From Streptacidiphilus fuscans (lineage in GTDB: Bacteria > Actinomycetota > Actinomycetes > Streptomycetales > Streptomycetaceae), in the NCBI RefSeq assembly GCF_015690355.1, contig NZ_JADPRT010000011.1, forward strand, positions 215,961-279,960: a stretch of 64,000 bases of DNA, in the 5' to 3' direction. Made by a program: the position numbers and the translations under genes. Below, in pieces: positions 8,964 through 17,904 of this stretch. Under the pieces are notes generated by a model. It searched no databases. It was not told the DNA's origin and saw only the letters and a program-made list of their open reading frames with translations. Position 1 is the first letter of the stretch. Every line of letters begins with the position of its first letter.

Positions 8964-10238
8964 ATGCCTGCCGACCAGACAGCCGCTCCCGCATTGCCGA
9001 ACGTCGAGCCCACCACCACGGCCCGCACCACCACCTTCACCCCCGCCCCCGCACCGGTGCGCGTCAAGGCGCGCTGGCTGTTGGCGCTCGCGCTCGCCGT
9101 CGCCGCGTTCAACCTGCGGCCCGCCGTCGCCTCGCTCGGGCCGCAGCTGGACACGGTGCGGACCAGCCTGCACATGAGCGCCGGGCTCGCCGGACTGCTG
9201 ACGGCCCTGCCGTCGCTCTGCTTCGCGCTGTTCGGGCTGGCGGCGCCCAAACTGGCCCGGCGGCTCGGTCCAGCGGTGACGGTCTGCCTGGGCATGGCGG
9301 CCGTGACGCTCGGGGTCGCCGCCCGCTCGTTCGCCCCGAACAGCGCGGTGTTCCTGCTGCTCAGCGCGCTCGCCCTGGCAGGCATCGCGGTGTCGAACGT
9401 GCTGATGCCGGTGCTGGTCAAGCGGTACTTCCCGGACCGGCTCGGACCGGTCACCGGCCTCTACTCGATGTCGCTGGCGCTCGGCACCTCGGTCGCGGCG
9501 GCCCTGGCGGTGCCGCTGACCACCGCGCTGGGCGGCGGCTGGCGGGTCGGGCTCGGCGTCTGGGCGCTGGCGGGCGGGGTCGCGCTGGCGCTCTGGCTGT
9601 TCCAGGCGGCGACGCTGCGCCGCGACGGCGCGGGCGCCCCGGCCGCGGGCACGGCGACGGTTCGGATCACCCGGAGCCGGACCGCCTGGCTGCTCGGCGT
9701 CTTCTTCGGTCTTCAGGCCACCGCCGCCTACGTCACCATGGGCTGGCTGCCGCAGATCTTCCAGGACGCCGGGGTCTCCGCGACGCAGTCGGGCGTGCTG
9801 CTCGCCGTCACCATGGCCGTCGGCGCCCCGCTCTCCTTCGTGATCCCCTCGCTGGCGACGCGGATGCCGCACCAGGGGCCGATCGCGGCCGTCCTCGCCG
9901 CCTGCGGGCTCGCCGCCTACGCGGGCCTCGGCTTCGCCCCGGCGGCCGCGCCGTACGTCTGGGCGCTGCTGCTCGGCATCGCCAACTGCACCTTCCCGCT
10001 GGCGCTGACCATGATCGGCCTGCGCTCGCGGACCAGCGAGGGCGTGGCCCGGCTCTCCGCCTTCGTCCAGGGCATCGGATACCTGATCTCGGTGCCGGGC
10101 CCGGTGCTGATCGGCGTGCTGTACCAGCACGAGCACGGCTGGGGCCACGCGTTGATCCTGATGGCCGTGCTGATGACGGTCCAGCTGTTCCTCGGACTCG
10201 CCGCGGGACGACCCCGGCAGATCGAGGACGAGGGGTGA
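8964..10238 (+). CDS. MFS transporter, CynX/NimT family
   Basis: This 424-residue membrane protein has about 12 hydrophobic segments after a Thr/Pro/Ala-rich N-terminal tail of 35 residues. The first membrane segment ends AFNLRPAVASLGPQL, the signature of the CynX/NimT (cyanate and 2-nitroimidazole transporter) subgroup. KRYFPDRLGPVTGLYSMS follows in the middle and LSAFVQGIGYLIS near the end. The substrate is not predictable. It appears to be leaderless (see the promoter at 8945-8963) and under the divergent GntR regulator. A 40-residue protein gene follows 17 bases downstream, probably in the same transcript. Confidence 0.9.
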   Translation: MPADQTAAPALPNVEPTTTARTTTFTPAPAPVRVKARWLLALALAVAAFNLRPAVASLGPQLDTVRTSLHMSAGLAGLLTALPSLCFALFGLAAPKLARRLGPAVTVCLGMAAVTLGVAARSFAPNSAVFLLLSALALAGIAVSNVLMPVLVKRYFPDRLGPVTGLYSMSLALGTSVAAALAVPLTTALGGGWRVGLGVWALAGGVALALWLFQAATLRRDGAGAPAAGTATVRITRSRTAWLLGVFFGLQATAAYVTMGWLPQIFQDAGVSATQSGVLLAVTMAVGAPLSFVIPSLATRMPHQGPIAAVLAACGLAAYAGLGFAPAAAPYVWALLLGIANCTFPLALTMIGLRSRTSEGVARLSAFVQGIGYLISVPGPVLIGVLYQHEHGWGHALILMAVLMTVQLFLGLAAGRPRQIEDEG

Positions 10239-10255
10239 GTGGCAGACTTCTGGCC

Positions 10256-10378
10256 ATGCCTGTTCTCGAACCGAATCCCACCGGTGGCAACAAGAAGCTC
10301 CTGCAGATGTTCGGGCTGATCGGCCTGATCATGGTGGTCATCGCGATCATCGCCACCATCGGCGCGAACTTCGGGTGA
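10256..10378 (+). CDS. 40-residue transporter-associated membrane peptide (SGM_5486-like)
   Basis: ATG at 10256 to TGA at 10378 encodes 40 residues: a polar start MPVLEPNPTGGNKKLL and one transmembrane helix (MFGLIGLIMVVIAIIATIGA). Short proteins beginning MPVLEPNP are conserved in streptomycetes downstream of CynX/NimT-type MFS genes. I recall the family name SGM_5486 family transporter-associated protein. It is too short for most gene finders. The role is unknown; by position and membrane topology it could be a small accessory or stabilising subunit of the transporter. Confidence 0.8.
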   Translation: MPVLEPNPTGGNKKLLQMFGLIGLIMVVIAIIATIGANFG

Positions 10379-10418
10379 GCTCCTGCCGCTTCGTCCGCTT
10401 TCTGCGAAGCTGACAGAC

Positions 10419-10946
10419 ATGAGCGTCGACACGTCCCGCACGATCATCGTCCTCCGCCACGCCAAGGCCGACTGGCCCTCGGGGGTGGCCGACCACGACC
10501 GGCCGCTGGCCGACCGTGGACGCAAGGACGCCCCCAACGCCGGCCGCTGGCTGGCCGTTGCGGGTATCGTCCCTGACCTGGCCCTCTGCTCGACCGCCGC
10601 ACGTACCAGGGAGACCTGGAAGCTCTTCGCCCACGAGCTGCCGGAGCGCCCGCGCACGGTCTACGAGGACCGCCTCTACGAGGCCGCCCCGGGTCAGCTG
10701 ATCGAGGTGCTGCAGGAGCTTCCGGAGGACGTCCGGACGGTGCTGCTGGTCGGCCACAACCCCGGCGTGCAGGGCCTGGCGGAGATCCTCTCCGGCGAGT
10801 TCGAGGAGGACACCCTCGGCCGCCTGCGCTCGACCGGCTTCCCGACCTCGGCGGTCGCCGTGATCGACGCGCCGTCCCCGTGGAAGGGCCTCGAACCCGG
10901 CATCGGCAAGCTCCGCGCGTTCTACGCGCCGGCGGAGGTGGACTGA
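10419..10946 (+). CDS. SixA-like histidine phosphatase
   Basis: This 175-residue protein starts at the ATG at 10419. The catalytic LRHAKAD (an RHG-type motif with His14) is at the N-terminus, STAARTRET follows near residue 60, and GHNPG near residue 113 supplies the second catalytic His. This is the compact architecture of SixA phosphohistidine phosphatases in the histidine phosphatase superfamily. In proteobacteria SixA dephosphorylates histidine-containing phosphotransfer proteins; the actinobacterial substrate is unknown. A strong hairpin terminator follows. Confidence 0.88.
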   Translation: MSVDTSRTIIVLRHAKADWPSGVADHDRPLADRGRKDAPNAGRWLAVAGIVPDLALCSTAARTRETWKLFAHELPERPRTVYEDRLYEAAPGQLIEVLQELPEDVRTVLLVGHNPGVQGLAEILSGEFEEDTLGRLRSTGFPTSAVAVIDAPSPWKGLEPGIGKLRAFYAPAEVD

Positions 10947-10979
10947 GCTGCACGCCCGGCGTATGCCGGTCGCACCTGT

Positions 10980-11009
10980 GAAGGCCCCCGGCTCCGGCTG
11001 GGGGCCTTC
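10980..11009. terminator. Intrinsic-type terminator
   Basis: The arms gaaggccccc (10980-10989) and gggggccttc (11000-11009) form a perfect 10-bp stem around ggctccggct, 34 bases after the sixA stop and facing the convergent gene at 11069. There is no T-run, as is usual in this group. Confidence 0.75.
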
Positions 11010-11068
11010 GCGGCTCCGCCGTGCTCCGCCGTGCTCCGGGTTCACCCGTGCGGCAGAACGCGTCCGGC

Positions 11069-11761
11069 CTACCGCGCGGCGGCCAGCTCGTTGATCTCGG
11101 GGCTGGCCAGCACGCGCGGACCGGCGCCGTGCAGGTCGACGACGGCGAGCATGGCGCGGCCCAGGTTCTCCGTCGTGGTGACGTGTCTCGGCGCCAGCCG
11201 GGAGACCAGCGGGTAGGCGGGCCGGAAGGCCGCGTACGCGGCCCGGTACCAGCCGGTTTTCGCCCGTTCGCCGTGCATCGGCTGGATCCAGCCGGGCCGG
11301 AACAGGTACGCGATCAGCCCCTCCTGCGCCAGCAGCGCGTTCTCCGTGGCGCCCTTGACGCGCGCCCAGGCCACCCGGCCGCGCTCGGTCGCGTCGGTGC
11401 CTTCACCGGAGACGTAGGTGAAGGTCAACCCGGGGCTGGCGAAGGCGAGTTCGCGGGCCGCGGCCATGGTGAAGTCGTAGGTGATCCGCCGGTAGGTGTC
11501 CGCGTTCTGGCCCACGCTGGAGACGCCGAGGCAGAAGAAGCAGGCCGCGGCGTGCTCGAAGTGGTCGTGCAGCGCGGAGAAGTCGGTGAAGTCGTCGTGC
11601 ACGACCTCGGTCAGCTTCGCAGCGCCCTGCGGGACGGGCTGCGTGAGCGGCCTGCGGACCACGGCGACGACCTCGCCCACCCGCTCGTCCCGCAGGCACT
11701 CGCGCAGCACGCCCTGCCCGACCATCCCCGAGGCGCCGAACAGGACCAGCTTCATGCTCAT
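11069..11761 (-). CDS. NAD(P)-binding epimerase/dehydratase-like protein
   Basis: This 230-residue Rossmann protein has the N-terminal dinucleotide loop LFGASGMVGQG (residues 7-17). VVAVVRRPL, the conserved FFCLGVSSVG, and TYDFTMAAARELA follow, with a YVSGEGTD block in the place of the usual catalytic region and FRPGWIQPMHG. The typical SDR YxxxK is not evident, so it resembles the NAD(P)H-binding NmrA/HTATIP2-like atypical extended SDR group more than a true sugar epimerase. The start could also be the ATG two codons later. It is read from the same strand as the monooxygenase gene 9 bases upstream and is probably co-transcribed with it. Confidence 0.8.
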   Translation of the reverse strand: MSMKLVLFGASGMVGQGVLRECLRDERVGEVVAVVRRPLTQPVPQGAAKLTEVVHDDFTDFSALHDHFEHAAACFFCLGVSSVGQNADTYRRITYDFTMAAARELAFASPGLTFTYVSGEGTDATERGRVAWARVKGATENALLAQEGLIAYLFRPGWIQPMHGERAKTGWYRAAYAAFRPAYPLVSRLAPRHVTTTENLGRAMLAVVDLHGAGPRVLASPEINELAAAR

Positions 11762-11770
11762 ACAGGAACG

Positions 11771-12085
11771 CTACAGCGCGCCCTTGCCGTCGGCGTCCGT
11801 CCCGGCCGGACGCGGTTCCAGCACGGTCACGTCGGCGGGCCGCTCGCGCAGCGCGTCGAGCTCCGGGCCCAGCTTCGCCAGGACCGCTCCGGAGGCGTGG
11901 GCGTCGAGGTGGGCGCGGGTGGCCCACTTCTCCAGCACCACGATCGAGGTGCCGTCGGTGTGCAGGGCGTAGAGCTCGCAGCCGGGCTCGGCGTGGACGG
12001 CGTCGATGTGGCGCGCGTACGCGGCGAGCGCCTCCTCCAGCTTGCCGGGCTTCGGGTGGACCACGGCGGTGACGACCACGGACAT
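11771..12085 (-). CDS. Antibiotic biosynthesis monooxygenase (ABM) domain protein
   Basis: This 104-residue protein starts at the ATG at 12085 behind AAGGAG. It follows the single-domain ABM pattern: VTAVVHPKPGKLEEALAAY, then EPGCELYALHTDGTSIVVLEKW, then HLDAHASG. ABM proteins are small dimeric alpha/beta-barrel enzymes, some of which oxidise quinol-like substrates without a cofactor; many have no known substrate. Given its Rossmann neighbour, a small redox or detoxification operon is plausible. Confidence 0.85.
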   Translation of the reverse strand: MSVVVTAVVHPKPGKLEEALAAYARHIDAVHAEPGCELYALHTDGTSIVVLEKWATRAHLDAHASGAVLAKLGPELDALRERPADVTVLEPRPAGTDADGKGAL

Positions 12086-12187
12086 CTGCGGCTCCTTCGC
12101 TTTCGCTGTGCGACTTCGCTGATCGGTGCTCTCCCTGGCCAACCCTGCCGCCCCGGGACGTGTTCCCGTGCCGACTACTGTGGCCGC

Positions 12188-12559
12188 ATGGAGATCTGGA
12201 TCAACCCCCGCTGCAGCAAGTGCCGCGTCGCCGTCGACCTGCTCGACGAGGCCGGGGCGGAGTACACGGTGCGCCGCTACCTGGAGGAGCCGCCGACCGT
12301 GGCCGAGCTGGAGGCGGTGCTCGGGCGGCTCGGTCTGGAGCCGTGGGACATCACCCGCACCGACGAGGCGGTGGCCAAGGAGCTGGGCATGAAGGACCGT
12401 CAGGTCTGGCCCCGGGAGGCGGAGTCACGCGGCAGGTGGGTCGCCGCGCTGGCGGAGCACCCGGTGCTGATCCAGCGCCCGATCATCACCGCCGACGACG
12501 GCACCACGGTCGTCGGCCGCACCGAGGAGGCCCTGGCCAAGGTCGTACCGGGCAAGTAA
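12188..12559 (+). CDS. ArsC/Spx family thioredoxin-fold protein
   Basis: This 123-residue protein starts at the ATG at 12188. It has the glutaredoxin-like N-terminus EIWINPRCSKCRVAVDLLDE with a CxxC pair (Cys9 and Cys12), then EYTVRRYLEEPPTVAEL and the conserved LIQRPIITADDGTTVVGR near the end. These are features of ArsC-like arsenate reductases and their YffB/Spx relatives. The CSKC pair differs from the single-cysteine active site of classical ArsC. No ars operon is nearby, so arsenate reduction is not assumed. Confidence 0.85.
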   Translation: MEIWINPRCSKCRVAVDLLDEAGAEYTVRRYLEEPPTVAELEAVLGRLGLEPWDITRTDEAVAKELGMKDRQVWPREAESRGRWVAALAEHPVLIQRPIITADDGTTVVGRTEEALAKVVPGK

Positions 12560-12649
12560 GCCGGGGAGGAAGCCGGGGGAAGTAGGCCGGGGCGGTGCCA
12601 GGAAAAGTAATCCGTGGCGGTCGCTCCCGGCCGCTGGCAGGATCGCCCG

Positions 12650-13549
12650 ATGACCACCTCCTTGCCGTCGGACCTCCCGTCCTCGGACACCTGCCTCGCA
12701 CCGGACGGAACCCACCTCGCCTTCCACCGGGAGGGCAGCGGCCCGCCGCTCGTCTGCCTCCCGGGCGGGCCGATGACCGCCTCCGCCTATCTCGGTGATC
12801 TGGGCGGCCTCGCCGCCCACCGCACCCTGGTCCGGCTGGACCTGCGCGGGACGGGCGCGTCGGCGAAGCCCGTCGACAAGGCCAGCTACCGCGTCGACCG
12901 GCAGGTCGCCGACGTGGAGGCGCTGCGCGAGCGGCTGGCCGAGGAGGATCCGGCAGCGGAGCGGATCGACCTGCTGGCCCACTCCGCCGCCGGTGACCTC
13001 GCGCTCCACTACGCCGCCCATCATCCGCAGCGGGTGCGCTCGCTGGTGCTGGTCACCGCCCGGGCGCGCGCGGCTGGGATCGACTTCCCGGTCGAGCAGC
13101 GCCGCGAGGCACTGCCGCTGCGCAGCGGCGAGCCCTGGTACGGCGAGGCGGTGGCCGCCTTCGAACGGGCCATGACGGGAGCGGCGACCGACGCCGACTG
13201 GTCGGTGCTCGACCGTCTCGTCTACGGCCGTTGGGACGCCGCCGCCCAGGCCCACGCCGCCCTGGTGGCCGAGCTGTTCGACGAGGAGGCCGCCCAGGCC
13301 TACCTCAGCCCCGGCGCCTTCGACGACGCCGAAGCGGTCCGGGCGACGCTGTCGGAGCTGGACGTCCCGGTGCTGGTCCTGGCGGGCGAACTCGACCCGT
13401 CCCCGCGCCCGTCGGCGGCGGCGCAGGTCGCCGGGATCTTCCCGCGCGGCGAGCTCGTCGTGCAGCCGGGCTCCGGCCACAACCCGTGGATCGACGGCCC
13501 GGAGGAGTTCGTCCGGACCGTCGAGGGGTTCCTCGCGCGCCGCCCCTGA
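12650..13549 (+). CDS. Alpha/beta hydrolase (S33 peptidase-like)
   Basis: This 299-residue protein starts at the ATG at 12650. The early VCLPGGPM resembles the HGGPG oxyanion loop of proline iminopeptidase-like enzymes. RLDLRGTGASAKP follows, the nucleophile elbow is LLAHSAAGDLAL (Ser in AHSAAG), and the catalytic His lies in GSGHNPWID near the C-terminus. The acid is probably in LAGELDPSP. It lacks a signal peptide, so it is cytoplasmic. The substrate is unknown. It converges on prfC. Confidence 0.87.
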   Translation: MTTSLPSDLPSSDTCLAPDGTHLAFHREGSGPPLVCLPGGPMTASAYLGDLGGLAAHRTLVRLDLRGTGASAKPVDKASYRVDRQVADVEALRERLAEEDPAAERIDLLAHSAAGDLALHYAAHHPQRVRSLVLVTARARAAGIDFPVEQRREALPLRSGEPWYGEAVAAFERAMTGAATDADWSVLDRLVYGRWDAAAQAHAALVAELFDEEAAQAYLSPGAFDDAEAVRATLSELDVPVLVLAGELDPSPRPSAAAQVAGIFPRGELVVQPGSGHNPWIDGPEEFVRTVEGFLARRP

Positions 13550-13584
13550 ACGGGCTTCCGGGCGAGGGGGTGGATCAGTCCGGA

Positions 13585-15198
13585 TCAGTCCGCCGTGGCG
13601 ATCAGCGTCTCCAGCTTCACGTCCGGGTTGCCCCGGACGAAGCTGTTGAGCTGCCACTTGTCGCCGAAGAGCGCCAGCATCGCGTTGTCGCTGCGGCGGG
13701 TCAGCGGCTCGCCGGTGACCAGGCGGGAGCGGTCCAGCACCGCCGCGCCCTCGGCGTCGGTGACGCGGGCGACGGAGTAGGGCAGGCGGTCCAGAGAGAT
13801 CGGCGACGAGAACTCGTGCTCCATCCGGTGCACGACGACGTCGAACTGCATCGGGCCGACGGCGGCCAGGACGGGGGCCTGGTCGCCGCGTCGGTCCGAG
13901 ACCAGCACCTGGACCACGCCCTCCTCGTCCAGCTGCGAGATGCCCTTGCGGAACTGCTTGGAACGGCTGATGTCCTTGGGCCGCGCCACCGCGAAGTGCT
14001 CAGGAGCGAACGCGGGCAGCGGCGGGAACTGGGCCTTCTTGCCGACGTAGAGCGTGTCGCCGACGCGCAGCGCGGTCGCGTTGATCAGGCCGACCACGTC
14101 GCCGGGGTAGCAGGTGTCGGCCACGGTGCGCTCGGCGCCGAAGACCGTGTGCGCGTACTTGGTCGCCAGGGTCCGGCCGCTGGCGGCGCGGGTGACGTTC
14201 ATGCCGCGCTCGAAGACGCCGGAGCAGACGCGGACGAAGGCGATCCGGTCGCGGTGCGCCGGGTCCATGTTGGCCTGGATCTTGAAGACCACGCCGGAGA
14301 ACTCGTCCTCGACGGCCCGGCGGGCACCGCCGACCATCTCGCGGGCGTCGGGGGAGGGGGCCAGGTCCACGACGGCGTCGAGCAGCAGCTTGACACCGAT
14401 GTTGGTGAGCGCGGAGCCGAAGAAGACCGGGGTGATCTTGCCCTCGCGGAAGGCCTGCGGGTCCCAGCCCGGACCGGAGTCGAGCGCGAGCTCCAGCTCC
14501 TCCAGCGCGGTCGGCCACAGCTCGCCCTCGACGGCCTCGGCCGCGGCGGCGTCCATCCGCTCCTCCTCGGCCTCGTGGGTGCCGCCGGGGACGCGGGTGA
14601 ACTTGATGAACTCCTCGGTGTCGGCCGCCTGGACCAGGCCGCGGAAGTTGCCCGCGTTGCCGACCGGCCAGACCTGCGGGACGGGGGTGATCTCCAGGAT
14701 GTTCTGGATGTCGTCCAGCAGCTCAAGCGCCTCGCGACCGCGGCGGTCCCACTTGTTGATGAAGGTGATCACCGGGACGCCGCGGTGGCGGCAGACGGAG
14801 AAGAGCTTACGGGTCTGCTCCTCCAGACCCTTGGCCGCGTCGACCAGCATGATCGCGCAGTCGACCGCCGAGAGGACGCGGTAGGTGTCCTCGGAGAAGT
14901 CGGCGTGACCGGGGGTGTCGACCAGGTTCATCACGTGGTCGCGGTGCCCGAACTGCAGGGCGGCGGAGGTGACCGAGATGCCGCGGTCGCGCTCCAGCTC
15001 CATCCAGTCGGAGGTGACGCCGCGTCGGCCACCCTTGCCGTGCACCGCACCGGCCGAGGTGATGGCCTGCGCGTGCAGCGCGAGCGCCTCGGTCAGCGTG
15101 GACTTACCGGCGTCGGGGTGCGAGATCACCGCGAAGGTGCGGCGACGCGAGGCCTCGTCAAGGACCTGGGCAGCGGTGGCGGGGGAGTCGGTGCTCAC
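13585..15198 (-). CDS. prfC: Peptide chain release factor 3
   Basis: This 537-residue translational GTPase has P-loop SHPDAGKSTL (near residue 26), switch I with the RGISVT block, DTPGHADF and NKWDRRGRE. RF3-specific regions follow (NPDxxF region, QFRKGISQLDEEGVVQVL, and PMQFDVVVHRMEHEF). RF3 recycles RF1 and RF2 from the ribosome after peptide release. The length equals that of typical RF3. It is read alone; the alcohol dehydrogenase gene 92 bases upstream of it is on the same strand. Confidence 0.96.
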   Translation of the reverse strand: MSTDSPATAAQVLDEASRRRTFAVISHPDAGKSTLTEALALHAQAITSAGAVHGKGGRRGVTSDWMELERDRGISVTSAALQFGHRDHVMNLVDTPGHADFSEDTYRVLSAVDCAIMLVDAAKGLEEQTRKLFSVCRHRGVPVITFINKWDRRGREALELLDDIQNILEITPVPQVWPVGNAGNFRGLVQAADTEEFIKFTRVPGGTHEAEEERMDAAAAEAVEGELWPTALEELELALDSGPGWDPQAFREGKITPVFFGSALTNIGVKLLLDAVVDLAPSPDAREMVGGARRAVEDEFSGVVFKIQANMDPAHRDRIAFVRVCSGVFERGMNVTRAASGRTLATKYAHTVFGAERTVADTCYPGDVVGLINATALRVGDTLYVGKKAQFPPLPAFAPEHFAVARPKDISRSKQFRKGISQLDEEGVVQVLVSDRRGDQAPVLAAVGPMQFDVVVHRMEHEFSSPISLDRLPYSVARVTDAEGAAVLDRSRLVTGEPLTRRSDNAMLALFGDKWQLNSFVRGNPDVKLETLIATAD

Positions 15199-15290
15199 GT
15201 CGTTCCTCAGGTCCTTCGGCAGTCAGGCAACCGCACCACTCTACCGGGCGCGGCGGCCCGACCAAGAAGATGATCAATCCCGCACGGTGG

Positions 15291-16379
15291 CTAGAAGACG
15301 ACCAGCGACCGTCCGCCCTTGCCTTCCTTCATCCGGTCGAAGGCGGCCGGGATCTCGTCGAGCGTGATCCGGTCGGTGATCAGCGCGTCCAGGTCCAGCC
15401 GGCCGGCGCGGACGTGCTCGGCGAGCAGCGGCACGTCGCGCTCCGGCACGCCGTTGCCGTAGACGCAGGCGGTCAGCGTCCGGGCGAAGTGGAAGACCTC
15501 CAGCGCGGAGAAGGAGACCTGGTCGTCCTTGCCGCCGATGCCGACCACCGTCGTCCGCCCGCCCCGACGGGTCGAGTTCCAGGCCGTGCGGATGGTCGTC
15601 GACCGGCCGACGCACTCGAAGGCGTGGTCCGCTCCGTGTCCGCCGGTGAGCTTGCGGACTGTCTTGGCGGTCTGCTCGTCGGCGAGGACGAACTCGGTCG
15701 CGCCGTGGCGGCGGGCCAACTCCTCCTTCTCCGGCGTCACGTCCACGGCCACGATGGGGCCCGCGCCCGCGATCCGCAGCGCCTGCAGCACGGCCAGGCC
15801 GACCCCGCCGAGCCCGAAGACCACCGCGGACTCGCCCTCCCGCACCCGCGCGGCGTTGTGGACCGCGCCGTACCCCGTCAGCACCGCGCAACCCAGCAGC
15901 GCGGCCGAGGTCAGCGGCACGCCCTCCGGCAGCGGGATGATCGCGTTCTCGCGGACCAGCGTCTCCTCGGCGAAGGCGGCGACGCCGAGCCCGGGGAAGA
16001 CGCCGGTGCCGTCCTTCAACGCGGCGTAGGTCTCGACGGAGGCGGCGTACGAGTTCTCGCAGAGCCACGGCTCGCCGATCTCGCACAGGTGGCAGTGTCC
16101 GCACGCCGGAGCCCAGTTGAGCACGACGGAGTCGCCCTCGCGCACCTTGGTGACGCCCTCGCCGACCGCGACGACCGTCCCCGCGCCCTCGTGCCCGAGG
16201 ACGACCGGCGTCGCCGCGCGCAGCGTCCCGTTGGAGAGGGACAGGTCGGAGTGGCACACGCCCGCCGCCGCGAGGCGCACCCGGACCTGGCCCGGACCGG
16301 GCGCGGGCAGCTCGATCTCGGTCAGTTCCAGCGGGGCGCCCACGGCGGTGAGCAGGGCGGCGCGGACGGTCGTCGTCAC
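15291..16379 (-). CDS. Zinc-dependent alcohol dehydrogenase (MDR family)
   Basis: This 362-residue protein starts at a GTG at 16379, behind GAGAGG. Catalytic zinc ligands are in GVCHSDLS and GHEGAGTV; the structural zinc loop is CGHCHLCEIGEPWLC with four cysteines; the cofactor loop is GLGGVGL. Domain order and length match class III-like or mycothiol-dependent alcohol/formaldehyde dehydrogenases; the substrate cannot be fixed. It follows the aldehyde dehydrogenase gene by 52 bases on the same strand, giving a two-step alcohol-aldehyde-acid oxidation operon that is probably under the divergent TetR. Confidence 0.92.
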   Translation of the reverse strand: MTTTVRAALLTAVGAPLELTEIELPAPGPGQVRVRLAAAGVCHSDLSLSNGTLRAATPVVLGHEGAGTVVAVGEGVTKVREGDSVVLNWAPACGHCHLCEIGEPWLCENSYAASVETYAALKDGTGVFPGLGVAAFAEETLVRENAIIPLPEGVPLTSAALLGCAVLTGYGAVHNAARVREGESAVVFGLGGVGLAVLQALRIAGAGPIVAVDVTPEKEELARRHGATEFVLADEQTAKTVRKLTGGHGADHAFECVGRSTTIRTAWNSTRRGGRTTVVGIGGKDDQVSFSALEVFHFARTLTACVYGNGVPERDVPLLAEHVRAGRLDLDALITDRITLDEIPAAFDRMKEGKGGRSLVVF

Positions 16380-16431
16380 GGGAACAGCCTCTCGTGTGGA
16401 AGGGATTGCGGCCTGGAGGTGCGCAAGGAGC

Positions 16432-17850
16432 TCAGAACTGCAGGGACTTGGTCTGCAGGAACTCCTCCAGACCGAACCTGCCGAGCTCGCGGCCGACGCC
16501 GGAGCCCTTGTAACCGCCGAAGGGCGCAAGCGGGTTGAACCGGCCGCCGTTGATGTCGATCTGCCCGGTGTCCATCCGGCGGGCGAAGGCGACCGCCGTC
16601 TCCTCGTCGGCCGCCCACACGCCACCGGCCAGGCCGTACTGGGTGCCGTTGGCCAGCTCCAGTGCGTGCTCCTCGTCGCGGTAGGGGAGGATGCACAGCA
16701 CCGGGCCGAAGATCTCCTCCTGAGCCACCGTCATCTCCGGGGTGACGTCGGCGAGCACGGTCGGGCGCACGTAGAAGCCGGTGTCGCAGCCCTCCGGCGC
16801 GTCCGTGCCGCCCGCGACGAGCCGCGCGCCGGCGTCCAGGCCCGCCTGGATGTAGCCGCGGACCCGCTCGCGCTGCTTGGCGTTGACGACCGGGCCGAGC
16901 CGGGTCGCCTGGTCGGTCGGGTCGCCCGGCACGTACTTGGCGGCGGCCTTGGCGGCGACGGCCACGGCCTCCTCGTACTGGTCCTGGTGGACCAGCAGTC
17001 GCGTCCACGCGCTGCACGTCTGGCCGGAGTTGGCGAAGACGTTGCCGATGTTGACGTTCACCGCGCGGGCCAGGTCCGCGCCCGGCAGCACGACGTTGGC
17101 GGACTTGCCGCCGAGCTCCAGTGCGACGCGCTTGATGCCGCGCCCGGCCTGCTCGGCGATGGACCGGCCGACGGCGGTCGAGCCGGTGAAGGAGACCAGG
17201 TCCACGTCCGGGTGCGCGGCGAGTGCGGCGCCCGCGACGCTGCCGACGCCGGTGACCAGGTTGAAGACCCCGGCGGGCAGCCCGGCCTCGTGGACGATCT
17301 GCGCGAACAGCCGCGCCACCAGCGGGGTGTCCTCGGCGGGCTTGAGCACGACGGTGCAGCCGGCGGCGAGCGCCGGGACGACCTTGGCGACGATCTGGTG
17401 CAGCGGGTAGTTCCACGGCGTGATCGCCGCGACGACGCCTGCGGGCTCGGCGTAGACGGTGGAGTTGCCGACGCGCTCGCTGAACTCGAAGTCGGCGAGG
17501 ATCGACAGGTAGCTGCTCGCGACGCCGAGCGGCAGCCCGGCCTGCACGGCGGTCGCGAAGCCGACGGGCGAGCCGAGTTCGGCGGTCACGGTCGCCGCGA
17601 TCTCGCCCTGACGGGCGGCGAGTCCGTCGCGGATCGCGGTCAGGTGGCGCAGCCGCGTCTCCTTGTCCGTCGCCCCCCACGCCTTCGCGGCGGCCCGCGC
17701 GGCGGCCACGGCGGCGTCCACGTCCTCGGCGGTCCCGGCGGGGACGGTGGCCAGCGGCTCCTCGGTGGCGGGGTTCAGCACGGTGATCGCGCCCCCGCCG
17801 AGGGAGGGGGTCCAGCCGCCGTTGATGTACTGGTCGCTGTAGGTCTCCAC
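16432..17850 (-). CDS. Aldehyde dehydrogenase family protein
   Basis: This 472-residue enzyme has AAITPWNYPLHQI, VLKPAEDTPL, FTGSTAVGRSIAEQ, the general base in LELGGKSANVV (Glu near residue 246) and the catalytic Cys in GQTCSAWTR (near residue 280). EEIFGPVL and FGGYKGSGVGREL follow. It oxidises an aldehyde with NAD(P)+. It is the first gene of the ald-adh operon. Three 13-bp tandem repeats (17869-17907) and a palindrome (17905-17925) lie just upstream. Confidence 0.93.
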   Translation of the reverse strand: METYSDQYINGGWTPSLGGGAITVLNPATEEPLATVPAGTAEDVDAAVAAARAAAKAWGATDKETRLRHLTAIRDGLAARQGEIAATVTAELGSPVGFATAVQAGLPLGVASSYLSILADFEFSERVGNSTVYAEPAGVVAAITPWNYPLHQIVAKVVPALAAGCTVVLKPAEDTPLVARLFAQIVHEAGLPAGVFNLVTGVGSVAGAALAAHPDVDLVSFTGSTAVGRSIAEQAGRGIKRVALELGGKSANVVLPGADLARAVNVNIGNVFANSGQTCSAWTRLLVHQDQYEEAVAVAAKAAAKYVPGDPTDQATRLGPVVNAKQRERVRGYIQAGLDAGARLVAGGTDAPEGCDTGFYVRPTVLADVTPEMTVAQEEIFGPVLCILPYRDEEHALELANGTQYGLAGGVWAADEETAVAFARRMDTGQIDINGGRFNPLAPFGGYKGSGVGRELGRFGLEEFLQTKSLQF

Positions 17851-17904
17851 CGCGAGTCCCTCCGGGCCGGTCGTGAGGTTGGGTCGTGACGTTGGGTCGT
17901 GAAG

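Noticed and set aside
12425..13657. 410-residue minus-strand frame across the ArsC-like and hydrolase genes
   Set aside because: GC-rich antisense shadow (Arg/Gly/Val-rich) of the strongly coding plus-strand frames.
13231..15273. 680-residue plus-strand frame over prfC
   Set aside because: It lies antisense to the RF3 gene, which has full family motifs; composition is typical of a shadow frame.
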